Assembly: GCA_963989385.1 (NCBI GenBank) | Contig: OZ022506.1 | Location: 8,640,841-8,704,840 of the forward strand | Source of the DNA: Ctena decussata | Taxonomy: Eukaryota; Mollusca; Bivalvia; Lucinida; Lucinidae | Length of the DNA stretch: 64,000 bases | Direction of reading: 5' to 3' | Part shown: piece after piece, positions 46,581 through 58,683 of the stretch | How positions within the stretch are numbered: the first letter of the stretch is position 1 | Layout of the letters: every line of letters starts with the position of its first letter | Made by a program: the position numbers and the translations under genes | The notes under the pieces: generated by a model | What the model saw: the letters and a program-made list of their open reading frames with translations, nothing else | The model's database searches: none | What the model was told of the DNA's origin: nothing

Positions 46581-46778
46581 GCCACCGGTAGCTCAGTGGT
46601 TTAAGCGCTGACCTGCTGATCAAGCGGTCCTGAGGTCGTTTCCGGAGGCGGAAATCGTTTCAATCGTAAACAGGGTTCCATTGCACATAGCCTTTCATTA
46701 TCAACCTTCAACCGTCCTGATACGACTGAAATACTATTGAAACTGACGTAAAATCGCAAGCCATCCATCCATCCATCT
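46581..46778 (+). repeat. SINE within H1 copy 3
   Basis: Third copy of the shared SINE, with (CATC)n end. Confidence 0.75.
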
Positions 46779-47212
46779 CCCTTTCTTCAGAGAGAAGGGC
46801 TTTAACCTCATTTGAGGTCCTGTTGACCTTTTTCTTTGACATGATTGCGTTGTATTACAAATCGCTACTTTTTGTGTTTATAAAACCCAATACACATCTG
46901 TCAAAGCTAATACACATCACGTCTGCGATCCATCGTATAACTAAAATCCTACGAGAATCGTACTATCTGTCGTACGATGTTTTTATGAAACGATCGTGCG
47001 AGAATCCTGCGATTCTCGTACGACCAAATGTACGATTATCGCACGATTCATCGTACGGTTAATTTTTGTGAAACAGGCCCCAGGTATTCAGTCTAAAAAG
47101 GGTTAAATAAGAAGAGGTGGGTCTTTTACATCTAACGATTACAAACATTGTACATTAATGACTTGTCAAAAAGTTTGCAAGTCACTATATTTTTGTTATA
47201 ATCATTTTGTAG

Positions 47213-47238
47213 GCACAAGTTAGTGTATACAAGATGCT
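47213..47238 (+). promoter_or_regulatory. Gene B 5' UTR segment with minimal uORF
   Basis: ATCATTTTGTAG ends at 47212 as a splice acceptor. An ATG at 47234 opens ATG-CTA-TGA, whose stop overlaps the main start (ATGA), as in gene A. Confidence 0.5.
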
Positions 47239-47367
47239 ATGACAGAAGCAGAAAATCCCACAGTACTTTTTCTATGTGTCGGTCTGACAGTGGGCTTTTT
47301 AATAATTATCCTACTGATATGTATGTGGTGTCATTCTCGTAAGAAAAGAGACGTGCCTTCATCACAG
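47239..47367 (+). CDS. PY-adaptor gene B, exon 1 (membrane exon)
   Basis: Residues 1-43 of a predicted 202-residue protein. The N-terminus is only about seven residues (MTEAENP), followed by a hydrophobic helix (about 8-31) ending in ICMWC and a basic HSRKKR segment. The donor TCACAG|GTAAAA at 47367 falls on a codon boundary (phase 0), exactly as in genes A and C. No signal peptidase site apparent; type III insertion inferred. The exon is too short for an ORF-length filter and was found by its match to the plan of genes A and C. Confidence 0.72.
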
Positions 47368-47382
47368 GTAAAAATTAACAAT

Positions 47383-47522
47383 CCATCATGAGTGTCCATG
47401 TAGGATGGGTAAATCTTACCCGAAAGGTCGGAATTTTTACCAGGGACGAGGCTTGCCGAGTTTCGACCTCGAATCCCGAGTGTAAGATTTACATATCCTA
47501 CATGGACTGGCTCATGGATTAA
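47383..47522. repeat. Imperfect hairpin in the intron of gene B
   Basis: Arms 'ATGTAGGATGGGTAAATCTTA' and its near complement 'TAAGATTTACATATCCTACAT' enclose about 60 bp, 20 bp after the donor. Confidence 0.65.
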
Positions 47523-47805
47523 TTTTCTTCCACTTTTAGAGAACTTTAAACCACAAATCGGATAAAGCTTCAAAACAGATTTTTTTTTTATTTTTTCAAT
47601 CAGTAATCTGAAGAAAATTTGAGCAGCCCATTGTGGATATCAGGTTAAAACGGGTGTGGGCTAATCACAGTTTGCACCTTGAAAATAGACTGGAACCACC
47701 ATTTCTTCCAGGGGGCAGAAACAAAAATGCAATTAGGTCTCTCATGTCGCGCGCGTAAACATGCTAGCGACGTTCCATAGCCGGTTTAGCGACTTCATTT
47801 AGGAA

Positions 47806-48338
47806 ATATTTACACTTGCCACTGACTTCCCATAGGTGAACCCATTAGAGCAACTAGCTTCATACGATGAATGCTGAAAAATCAAATTTAATTCTTAATT
47901 GAAATTTGTTTTTCAGCGTTCATCGTGTGATGAAGCCAGTGGGCGGAGCTAAAATTCCATGAAGCGCGAAGCGCTTCTTGTAGAATTTTAGCGACGACCA
48001 CTGGCTTCTTCACACGATGAACGCTGAAAAATCAAATTTTTGTTCTTATATTTACACTTTATTGGTAAAGCTCTCTGTGCCGTTTTCGTGGTAATTTGGT
48101 GTAGAATAGGCAAAATATGGGTCGAAGAAAAGTTAGTAACGACGTGTTCGGCCATAACGTTAAACAGCCGTCGCCCTGACGTGGTGTCAATCGAACGTTA
48201 CAAGAACCAATCAAGGCGTTTGTTTACATAAGACGTCGCTTGACGACAGCGTCACATGATCAATTGTCCTTCATCGGTGTATGAAGCCAGTTGCTCTAAA
48301 GGGTTCACCTATGGGAAGTCAGTGGCAAGTGTAAATAT
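47806..48338. repeat. MITE family K, complete copy (intron of gene B)
   Basis: ~55-bp inverted ends beginning ATATTTACACTTGCCACTGA, with the inner palindrome GAAGCGCGAAGCGCTTC. A truncated copy in the opposite internal orientation is at 48702-49106 and a third fragment at 57105-57385. Confidence 0.75.
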
Positions 48339-48701
48339 AAAAAGTTGATGGCGTCACAAACCTATGATGCCTGTTTTGTTCATTTAGAATTGAAATATAA
48401 GTCAAAAATTGAAAAAAGTCATGTTGCTAATATACTGAGAAAGGTGTTGCTTATGAACGTTAAAAGTTTCTTACATGAACTGAAATCCTATCAGTGGGAG
48501 AAAAATGTATTAACAATAATAAAGTCGCAGTCTGAGCATCAAAATTTGATTAAAAATCAAAAACCTTGGTTTGACACTTTTCACTGCAAACCAGCAAAAA
48601 TGCAATAATGATATCGCGGCGATATTGCTGTTGCTTAAAACAGTACTTGCGGTGTCAAATTGTTCAAAATGAGGCGAAAATGACGAAGTGTTTATAGCTA
48701 T

Positions 48702-49106
48702 ATATTTCCACTTGCCACTGACCTCCCATGGGTAAACCGTATAGAGCAACTGGCTTCATACACCGATGAACGACAGCTGGTCATGTGACGTATTCGTCAA
48801 GCGACGTCTAAGGTAATCAAACGTCTTGATTGGTCCACGTAACGTTCGATTGACGCCATGTTATGGCGACGGCTGTTTTAACGTTATGGCCGAATACGTC
48901 GTTTCTGGCCTTTCTTCGACGCATATTTTGCATATTTTACATTAAATTACCACGAAAAAAAACACAGGAAGAGTCTTAAAATAAAGTGTACATATAAGAA
49001 TAAAATTTGATTTTTTTCTGCGTTCATCGTGTGAAGAAACCAGTGGTCGTCGCTAAAATTCTACAAGAAGCGCTTCGCGCTTCATGGAATTTAAGCTCCG
49101 CCCACT
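48702..49106. repeat. MITE family K, truncated inverted copy
   Basis: Left end CACTTGCCACTGACCTCCCA retained, right end lost after CCGCCCACT. With the complete copy it forms a long inverted repeat around ~360 bp (48339-48701) inside the intron of gene B. Confidence 0.72.
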
Positions 49107-49541
49107 AACCCTAACGCATAACACATAAACCCTGACGGATTATCACTGTCTTAACTGGGCAACACCATTTATTTAAACAATCAACTGTCTAGAATTTCTG
49201 GAAGGACGTAAATAATAACCACCAAGGAGAAGAACTAAATAAGCAAGTCGCTTTCGTTCCAATCCAAGTACATTTTGTATGTTGTATTATGTTATGAAAA
49301 TAAGAGAAATAAATATGTTTAAACCAATAATAACCAGCAAAGGAAAAATCACCTGTTTTCATAAAAATTATTTTAAAGTTTTCCGTGCAGTTTTCAGCTG
49401 TAGTGAACTGATATATGATTTTAGCCTAACTTTATGCTAATTTTACAAATGATTGAAAGAGAAAGTAGAACCTTCCAAAAATGGCCATAATTGCAGACCT
49501 AGTCACTTCTTATAATATCTTGCATTGCATATTACTTTCAG

Positions 49542-50021
49542 ACAGTCGCAGTGACAGCCTCGGAGCGGGCCCATTCTCCAATAAGAAATCCACCGGATCT
49601 AGTCACTGAATCTACAAGGCAGTATGTACCAGATAACCGTTGGCAGACGGCAATGGAAACGTTGCTAATGCGAGATGGACCGAATGACAGATCTGGACAA
49701 AGTGGGTCACCAAATACGCGTCAAAGTAACTTTCCAAGGGGCACAAGACAACCCGAACAGTTTAACGCCTTTCGACAGAATTCGATAGACCCACCTTCGT
49801 ATGAAAGTTTGCAGAATATTCCTACTGATACTAATAATATAGCAGAATGTTCAAATAAAGATTCTCATATAGGTAGCACAACAGATCATCAGGCGGCCAC
49901 ATCCTCGACGGAGGCCGGGAACGAAAACATTGTTTACGAGCCAGCTGATTACGAGCCACCGCCACCAGAATATGGCACGGTGGTTCTTTACAAAGACATT
50001 TACAGCGTTACAGATGACTGA
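49542..50021 (+). CDS. PY-adaptor gene B, exon 2 (cytoplasmic tail)
   Basis: Residues 44-202, acceptor ATTACTTTCAG ending at 49541, phase 0. The tail is polar and rich in Ser, Asn, Gln, Thr and Pro, with no folded domain visible. The two PY boxes are farther apart than in the paralogues: PPSYESL (PPSY 127-130) and PPEYGTV (PPEY 184-187, within a run of four prolines). Both are also YxxPhi. Y197 lies exactly ten residues after Y187, the spacing conserved in A, C and D. The stop is at 50019-50021, and a W1 MITE starts 39 bp later. The coding sequence before the first box shows little similarity to A or C, so the family diverges quickly outside its motifs. Confidence 0.75.
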   Translation, partial: TVAVTASERAHSPIRNPPDLVTESTRQYVPDNRWQTAMETLLMRDGPNDRSGQSGSPNTRQSNFPRGTRQPEQFNAFRQNSIDPPSYESLQNIPTDTNNIAECSNKDSHIGSTTDHQAATSSTEAGNENIVYEPADYEPPPPEYGTVVLYKDIYSVTDD

Positions 50022-50059
50022 ATCAACAGTTTGAGATAATGAAAGTGATAAAAATAAAT

Positions 50060-50300
50060 TGCGCCGCGACACGACAAAACCAACAAAGTGGCATGTGCGC
50101 CCAGCGAAGACTAAGGTCAGCCTGGGCATCCGCCCAGTCTGATCAGAGTCTTGGCTGTGTGCTTTTAAAGGTAGCTAAGGGTCCAAGCTACCCCCATGCC
50201 CACAGCCAAGACTCTGGTCAAACTAGGCTGATGACCAGGCTGATCTGAGTCATCGCTGGGCGAACATGCCACAATGTTTGTTTTCTTGTATCGCGGCTGA
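50060..50300. repeat. W1 hairpin MITE, copy 6
   Basis: Palindromic copy with GTGGCATGTGCGCCC/GCGAACATGCCAC inner arms. It begins 39 bp after the gene B stop, so it may lie in its 3' UTR. Confidence 0.82.
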
Positions 50301-51669
50301 ATTAAACCAGACACCCACTAATTGACACACGGATTCGTCAAATTTATAAGGATAGAAAAGGGTCACCATACACAAATGGGTTACGGTTGCAATTTATTGC
50401 CTCCCACTGCCAAATACTCATTTAGTTACTCGTGTTGGTTTCTTGCCTTTACTGAGTGACTGGATACTATTTCAGGGGAAGCCACTCTGTCATACTCATG
50501 TTCTCTCCATTTCCAATCTTTGTCAACTGTAAAAGGAAGAGACAATCCAATTTTTAAGACTAGACCCCATTTTGGAAAGGTTGTTTACATTATCCAGGGA
50601 AGCAAACATTCAGTACAAAAGTTGTCTCTCTTTGATTTGAAAAAAGTTGCAGAAAATCATGAAGGTGTACCCGTGAGCCTTAAGGGCGATAATCCAGATT
50701 ATGTTTTGTTATACAGTAACATTAAAGCATGTTTTTGTCAAGGGCACCTTTAGAAAATGTCAGTATGTTGATATGGCTTTTATATAATAGACGGCCAGAA
50801 ATAGACAGATCACGTCATGACGTTAAATCAACGTTGACTCAATGTTGATTTAGGGGATAACTGTCTTGACAATTGTCATTTGGGGAGGTAAATCATCGGT
50901 TTTATGGTCGGATATTTCGTTTTACAGCTACGCGCCATGACAATTTTCAATACAGTTATCCCCATTTTAATGCACTTTCCTACATTTTCACCTTTCATAA
51001 TGTACTAGTTTGCACCCGTTTCAAGCGCTCTCAGCAACGTAAAACCAAACGTCAACCAATGAAAAGCGACATTACGTAATGACGTCGTGTTTGCTACAGT
51101 ATATCGCAGAATATACTGTCGCAAATTTTTGACGTTATCCAATCAGACGTCGCGTTAAATACGTAAGTGCATTAGAATAAATGTTTTATGCCAAGTGGAC
51201 TGCGTTTATCATTTGTAGATTAGATAACCGTATATATTTAAAAAACTACGGTTGGAATTAAAACAACATCAAAGGCGCATCAAAAATGGTCGTCTGATCT
51301 AGTACCGGATTTAATCCCACCAGCGATGGAACATTTCACATCATTAAGACATTCAACTGGACACAGCTTTTCATTATTATGCTACCACAGTACTACTACC
51401 AGGTGGAAGCCAAAAATAGTGAAATTAGTCTTGGAGTCCGTGCATGCTCTACTTTATTTGCTATTTATAATGAAACCAGGACCAAGTTGTTCAATGCATC
51501 GTTAGCGTAAGCACGTTTAAATTTTTTAACGCTACGTTAACTAACGACATCATTGAATTTGAACAACTTGGCCCAAATACTTTGCATTGTATTTAGTTAA
51601 ATGTGGTATCTTTCTTTCTTTACATAGAAGTTTTATGTATGATACTAAGATACGTATGGAACAGTCATG
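50301..51669. other. Intergenic stretch
   Basis: Contains a GTTGATTCAA palindromic cluster (about 50812-50857) and, at 50940-51180, a block (CAGTTATCCCCATTTTAATG ... GTATATCGCAGAATATACTG) that is a diverged copy of 14305-14480. No gene seen. Confidence 0.5.
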
Positions 51670-51915
51670 TGAGCCGCAACAAGACAAAACCAACAAAGTG
51701 GCATGTGCGCCCAGCAAAGATTCTGATCAGCCTGGGTGTCCGCCCAGTCTGATCAGAGTCCTCACTGTGCGCTTAAAGGGTAGCTAATGGTTTGAACTGC
51801 CTCCATGCCGACAGCGAGGACTCTGCTCAGACTGGGCGGCAGATGCCCTAGCTGATCTGACTCTCTGCGTGGCACACATACCAATATTTTTTTGGTTTTG
51901 TCGTGACGCGGCTCA
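51670..51915. repeat. W1 hairpin MITE, copy 7
   Basis: TGAGCCGCAACAAGAC...TCGTGACGCGGCTCA, full length. Confidence 0.82.
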
Positions 51916-52467
51916 TGTGTTGTTTTTTGTTCCCCCGTTACAGTAGTCAGGGGACATAGAATTTGATCCTGTCTGACTGTCCATACCTGCCAGAGGACCA
52001 TTGCGGGATGCACCCCGGAATCCGCACTATGGGTTGCAATTTTCGTCCCACAATATCGTGTCTGTACATTGTATCACAGTGGGTTGCAACCCACATTGGT
52101 TGTTGGCACTGTCTATTGACCCACCTCTTGCATGACCTACATGGTTTTGATTTATGTGTGTAGAAACAAGCCTTATATAAATGAGGTACCTTTAGGGTAT
52201 ACTAATTCATAGAATGTCCGTAGTCAAAAGTCAGGATGGGGTGCACCCCATAATCTGTCCAAACTCGGACACTTGGAGAGTGTCCAGCACTTAGACATTT
52301 TTGTCTAGAAAACCTGTAAGGTACACCCCACTTTTCATGAAATATGTCCATTTCAGATCATTTCCGTTCATTTGAACAGGGTACACTGTGAGTTGCACCC
52401 CATAAGTCACAATCACCCCACAAAACACCACTATGTTCACGAAACAGCCCACAAGGTACCTCTGGTA

Positions 52468-52860
52468 AGAGCGTCCGTCCGTCTGTCGGTTCGTCTGTCT
52501 TTCCGTCTGTCCGTCACACTTTACGGTGTACAGTTTGTGCAATCAACTCCTGCCCCAGTTTTAATGGATCTTCTTCAAACTTTGACTTCGACAGAAATAT
52601 GGCCATTTTAACTTAGTCACTTTATCTGTATTGAGAGTATAGAGTTTGTGCAATCACTCCTCTTCCAGCTTCCTGTGGATTCTCCTTAAACTATGTTCAC
52701 ATTTTAGAGGCATACATGAAATTGTGTAGTATTTTTGATACAGATAAAAATAATTTTGAAAAGACATACAGCCTTTGAACTTTATAATTTTGGTGGCGTT
52801 TTGCACTTTAGGGTATAAAGCCGATTAATCAGTGCCTTTCACAGATTACCGTAGTATTTA
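52468..52860 (-). repeat. Third pearl-like array (short)
   Basis: A GTCCGTCCGTCTGTCGG-type microsatellite (52468-52513) is followed by two diverged units sharing 'GTTTGTGCAATCA' and 'TGGATYCTYCTTAAAC'. The arrangement mirrors 13310-14090. Confidence 0.5.
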
Positions 52861-52884
52861 TTCTTAGCATTACCATTCTTGACA

Positions 52885-53042
52885 TGAGCCGCGATACGAG
52901 AAAACCAACAAAGTGGTTAAGGGTCTAAGCTACCTTCATGCGCACAGCGAAGATTCTGATCAGACTGGGCGAATGCCCAGGCTGATCTGAGTCTGCGCTG
53001 GGCTCACAACTACTTTGTTGATTTTCTCGCGTCGCGGCCCAC
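52885..53042. repeat. W1 hairpin MITE, copy 8, internally deleted
   Basis: Both ends are present (TGAGCCGCGATACGA, CGCGTCGCGGCCCA), but about 80 bp of the left arm is missing. Confidence 0.8.
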
Positions 53043-54597
53043 ATAATAAAGATGTGCATTTGATGTATTGATAGAGATATTTTTAGAATATCATGGCCTA
53101 TTCAACTTAGTCATTTTGTTATATCTGGACTGACACATCAGACTATGCAACATTGAATGTAGCATTTTGAACTTAGCCATTTTTTATTTATTTATTTCTT
53201 AGACTCAGGCAAACTGGAGAGCTAGATAGTGTTTATTTTTTAAAAAGATGCTTTAGAGATCTACACTGCCCTGTGACAGGCGTTGCACGGGGGCATCATT
53301 CATGTCTTACAGACACAATTTTCTAGTTTCGTCTGCAGCAGATTCACATATGAACATTTTATACATTTGTTGGTCGGAGAGTTCCCTGTGGAGTATATTG
53401 TTTATTATTTATTGTGTATTTATGTATATATTAAACATTAAATAAAGATTCTTGCAGCTTGTTAAGTACGTATTTGGTTTATCAGCCGGATTAACGCCAA
53501 ATTTCTGTATCCATTTACAGATAATTAATATTGCCTTGTGGTTGATAAACTGTCAAGGACTCATCTTTTAGCAGTTTGACAGTAGGTTAATTCAGGTAAA
53601 TTCGGACAGCAGGTAAATTCGGACATACCATTGCAAATAGTGAAACTCATGACACCGAAAGAAGTAGAATTGTGAAAATATTAACTAGGCCCAAAACACT
53701 GAATTATTAGACTAAAATTGTTGTCTCTCACATTAGTCTGTGTTCGATGAAGGCTGCCATAACTATTTGTTTTAAAGTTGGAAAGATAGCTTTAAACAAT
53801 TCATCAGTTTCTCTACCCACCCTTCAAAATAATAGTAATAATACATGTACTTACAAAATTATCCCGGCCTATCTACCTACTCCTTAAACGTCTGAGCAAC
53901 TATTGCAAACAAACAGTGTTTTAAGGATGGCCCTACACATCGAAGCAGCACACTCACAGACTCTAAGAAAGGGAAAACGCTTTGTATGGTCAGTTGTAAG
54001 AATTCCGAAGTTTTAAATCAGTTTTCAGAGTGTTCAAACAGAAATTACGACGAAATCTAGGAACAGTCAATCTTATATACAGGACAGCCTACCAATGCAA
54101 CTTAAAAACAAATAAACAAGCAAAGCCCCTTGTTGCTAGTTTCACAAAGTTACATGCAGAATAATCAAATAAAAATCAATTCATTAGAAGTGTCAGTAGT
54201 AAAACACTGCTGAGTGTTTAAATTAATTTTAAGGCCTGATTTTCATCGACGGTTTCGATACTGACCAGAATACATTTAAATCATAGCTCCAGATAAGAGG
54301 GGATAACAGGGATAATTTAGGAATAATCTCCTTATTTTTACAAAGAAGAATAAGCATGCATTGTGACCCCTCATTTGAACCATCTCGACGGGACGGTTCT
54401 AATGAGGGTCATCACAATGCATGTTTTCGTTGAGAAATTAGAAATAAAATGTCCCAAAATTATCCAAAAAAATCCCGCCTTATCTGGAGCTTTGTTAAAA
54501 ATGTTTGGCTCGCAAAAATGTTCCGACCAAAAATGCAAATGAGAATTCCTAGGAAAGCCAACAAGTCATCAACCCACCTAAACACCGACAGTAGAAT
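53043..54597. other. Intergenic stretch
   Basis: A W2 fragment lies near 53594-53650 (two GGTAAATTCGGACA blocks). A 'CATCTCGACGGGACGGTTC' phrase near 54379 matches 40336-40355. No gene seen. Confidence 0.45.
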
Positions 54598-54886
54598 AGG
54601 GTAGACTTGGGTAACTTCGGAGAGCGGGTAAATTGGGACATGCCATTGCAAGCAGTGAAAATCCAGATGAGACGGCTCATAATGATCATCTACTAATTCT
54701 ACTGAACTGGCAACTGGCAGCCAGATGCCAATTCGATGCCAGTTCGATTTGAGAGTGTTTAAATCATCAGGATTTTCACTGTTTGCCCACTTAATTTTGT
54801 TTTGATTCCAAACAACTGACATATAAAGGAAACAGTGCCACTGTCCGAATTTACCCGCTGTCCGAATTTACCACACTATACCCCAA
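54598..54886. repeat. W2 hairpin MITE, copy 3
   Basis: Complete ends (GGGTAACTTCGG / TGTCCGAATTTACC), but the central hairpin is replaced by ~90 bp containing AACTGGCAACTGGC and ATGCCAATTCGATGCCAGTT repeats. Confidence 0.7.
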
Positions 54887-54947
54887 TGCATCTTCGGTAA
54901 CAAACAATCGGAAGCAATTGACGACCACAAGCGAACATTACACGTAG

Positions 54948-55134
54948 GGTAGAGTCGGATAACTTCGGACAGCAGGTAAATTCGGACAATGACATTGTTT
55001 CATTTATATGTCAGTTGTTTGGAGTTAAAACAAAAATAACCGGACAAACTGTGATAATCCTGATGAGACGGCTCACCATGAGCCGTCTCATCTGGATTTT
55101 CATTGTTTGCAATGGTATGTCCTGACTCGACCCT
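54948..55134. repeat. W2 hairpin MITE, copy 4
   Basis: AGGGTAGAGTCGGATAACTT to GTCCTGACTCGACCCT, with an intact central GATGAGACGGCTCA/TGAGCCGTCTCATC hairpin. Confidence 0.78.
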
Positions 55135-55392
55135 AATATTAATGGACCACAACAGAAGTATCGCCCCAGGACGGTCGGTAATATTTGCTATTGGCGAGGC
55201 GGGGTGGTGGTGGTGGTGGTGGGTGGGGGTGGGGGGTGGAGGGTTAAACTATTTTTACTGGCTCCACACCCTCGCCCTCTGCTTCTGCAGTGATTGGCAG
55301 CTTTTAGGTAGCTGTTTGGTGTGCATACAAAAGTTTTCTAACCCATCGATGAATCGTCACAGGAAAGATATATAATGAATAACAGCAGACAC

Positions 55393-55735
55393 ACAATCTT
55401 GAATCAACATTGAATCAACGTTATCATGTGAATCAACGTTGATTCAATGTTTATTCAAAGTTGTGTGCCTGCTTAGCTCACCTATATTTATTCATTATAT
55501 ATGTATGAGATCTTAAAATAGACTTTATTCATTATTCTTTTATTGACAAAAATATCAATAACACTGCGTTGTGTATCTTTTCCTACACATTATCAATATA
55601 GGAACAGAGTACTATAAACAGGTAAGCGTAAATTTGCTTTCCCAATCGGACATACAATGTTAAATCAACGGTAACCCAACGTCACGACGTTGAGTCAGCG
55701 CCACGACATTGAGTCAGCACTGGTTCATTATGCCT
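55393..55735. repeat. Two GTTGATTCAA palindromic clusters
   Basis: Clusters at about 55393-55465 and 55655-55735, the second diverged (CAACGTCACGACGTTGAGTC). Confidence 0.6.
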
Positions 55736-55836
55736 GTAGGTTTAACCCGTAATTACTCCAGACAGTGTCAGGGTGATAGAGCTAAGATAATCGTTATTTC
55801 AGTGATAGAGCTAAGATAATCGTTATTTCAGGTACC

Positions 55837-56640
<804 letters not shown>

Positions 56641-57104
56641 CCGTCCGTCCCTCCATCCGTCTCTCCCGCCCTCGGCCGTCCGTCTGTTCGTCCGTCTGTC
56701 CGTCCGTCTTGTCTTATCTTTTTTTCAGCACATGTATCAGTATCAGTTATAACAGTTAGCAAAGTGGCCAATGTACTTAGTTACAATGAAAACTGGTGCT
56801 AGTGGTCTACTCGGTCCTAACCAATTCTCTGTTTCATTCCATATTTTATGACATGCACGCTCTATCGATTCGAACTTAGGTACAGTCGGTCTTTTAATGG
56901 ATATTATCAAGGTCAGTAGAACCAATATTCCTTTCTTTTTTGAATCATGATTTTAATCGATCTTTATTGATCACTTGCTGGAATGTTTGAAAGATTTTTA
57001 GTCGTTATTTGCAGTAACATTTTGTTGTGCAATATGTCTAGAAATCAGAACAGCGTTAACTGGTACCATTTAGTTTCAGATGGGTTATGTTCGACTCTGA
57101 AGTC

Positions 57105-57385
57105 ATGGCGATGGCTTTTTATCGAAACGGCCGAGCACGTAGTTAATATCTTTTCTTCGACGCATATTTTGCATGTTCTACATTAAAATATAACGAAAAC
57201 AGCACAGGAAGGGTCTAAAAATAAAGTGTAAATATAATAATAATAATAATAATAAAAAAATATTTTTCAGCGTACATCATATGAAGATGCCAGTGGTCGA
57301 CGTTAAAATTCTACAAGCAGCAATTCGTGCTTCATGGAATTTTAGCTTCGCCCACTGGCTTCATCACACGATGAGCGCTGAAAAA
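57105..57385. repeat. MITE family K, fragment
   Basis: CTTCGACGCATATTTTGCAT, an (AAT)n tract at about 57235-57256, and TTCATGGAATTTTAGCTTCG match 48900-49100 in the same orientation. Confidence 0.65.
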
Positions 57386-57400
57386 CTAATTTATATTTAA

Positions 57401-57571
57401 GAAATAGATCAGCTCTAGCAGTGAATTGTTGAGTAATAATTCACTGTTTGTCGGTCAGTTGTAAAGTAGATCATATCACGAGCGCGGAGCGCGAGTGATA
57501 TATCTACTTACAACTGACCGACAAACAGTGAATTATTACTCAACAATTCAATGCTAGAGCTGAACTATTTC
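57401..57571. repeat. Foldback element FB1, near-perfect 171-bp palindrome
   Basis: The outer arm GAAATAGATCAGCTCTAGCA, then GTGAATTGTTGAGTAATAAT, GTCGGTCAGTTGTAAAGTAG and ATCATATCACGAGCGCG are all mirrored on the right, with the centre near 57486. One of the most complete palindromes in the window. Confidence 0.88.
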
Positions 57572-58683
57572 GATTCTAACACTCAGAAACGCTGAAAAAT
57601 TATTCTCTTCATTCAAATTCTCCCAACCTTCCTACCAGCGTGTTCATGCTCCCGCCAATATTCTCAACTGTATCTAAGGTAAATGTACGTTTTTATGGCG
57701 ATTTTAGACAGAAAAAGAGACGTTACACCGTCTAACGTCTCAAAACGTCACAAAATTACGTCAGTAATGCAAGTGACGTCAGCAATTAGACTCACGCGCT
57801 CCGAGACAGTGAATTGTTGCAGAATAAAACACGGAAACTTTCCATTGCTTCTATAGGCGCACTGTGTTAGAATCTTAAATAACAGGACGTCATATGATAA
57901 AAGATGAATGTATGGTTTGCCGCGTTTCCTACATAATCTATTTTGTTACATTACCTTGTAAGCTTGTTTAGGATAGTCTATTGGCCATCCTTTATATTGT
58001 CATTTCATTCTCTTGCACTCTTCTCTTCTTTTTGCCTCCAGACATTCTTTGAGACACATTTTTCGAATATTGATTTATAATTTTGGACTATGGTTCATGC
58101 AGTGAGCACAGTGTGACACGACAAGTTTGAGTACCAAAGACTTTCATCCATTATTTAAAAGGTTTTCGTAATAAGTCTGTGTCAAATCTGATACGTACTG
58201 ATTGTGAGAGCAAACATTAGCCTGTCCATATCTAATGCACCATACCGAATTATTGCAAAGTAATGTTTTCCATATGTTTAAGTGATTGGAGCGTCGAAAC
58301 TTACATCTACAAACTTTCAAAAATTGTTTCTGCCAGACTATATAAACTGTATCATATTTAGATGTGATAGTCTCGAGGGTAAAGGGTGTAGGTCTTAATG
58401 CGGTGCCCCTTGAGCCGATTCATGCGATTTCAACTGTTTTCTTTTCCGCCGCAAATAATTGGAACTAAACTTTCCGATTAACATGCACGTGTTAGACAAT
58501 AGAACGCCGTAAGAGATGAAACGCACCTTGCTTTTGGACATTAAGAAGTTTTTTCTTAAAAAGTTGATCCCAATTCTGAAGGGGTGAAATGAAACTGGAA
58601 GAGTTGCTGCCCCTGAGTGTACCCGTTGACTTTCGGTTATGGGAAAATAATCCGAAACTGTAGCATTTGAACGTAAGGATATT

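Larger units (their letters stand above)
45217..47080. mobile_element. GGGCCT-TIR element H1, copy 3
   Basis: Same orientation as copy 2, joined to it by only CTG, and followed by CAG. It lacks about 42 bp of the left subterminal palindromes and carries a W1 MITE at 46207-46445. Confidence 0.72.
41610..47102. mobile_element. piggyBac-type MITE split by two nested insertions
   Basis: Three remnants, 41610-41762, 43445-43481 and 47081-47102, align in order to the intact MITE at 34100-34320. Between the first two lies one 1.7-kb element (41763-43444); between the last two lies a head-to-tail pair (43482-47080). Flank TTAA at 47103-47106; left flank mutated to TTGA. Confidence 0.78.

Noticed and set aside
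48345..48608. 87-codon ORF in the intron of gene B
   Set aside because: It lies in the loop between two MITE K copies; no recognisable domain, Kozak context or splice signals.
50520..50753. 77-codon ORF (starts MSTVKGRDN)
   Set aside because: Composition is plausible for a small exon, but no splice sites in phase, no family match and no neighbour context.
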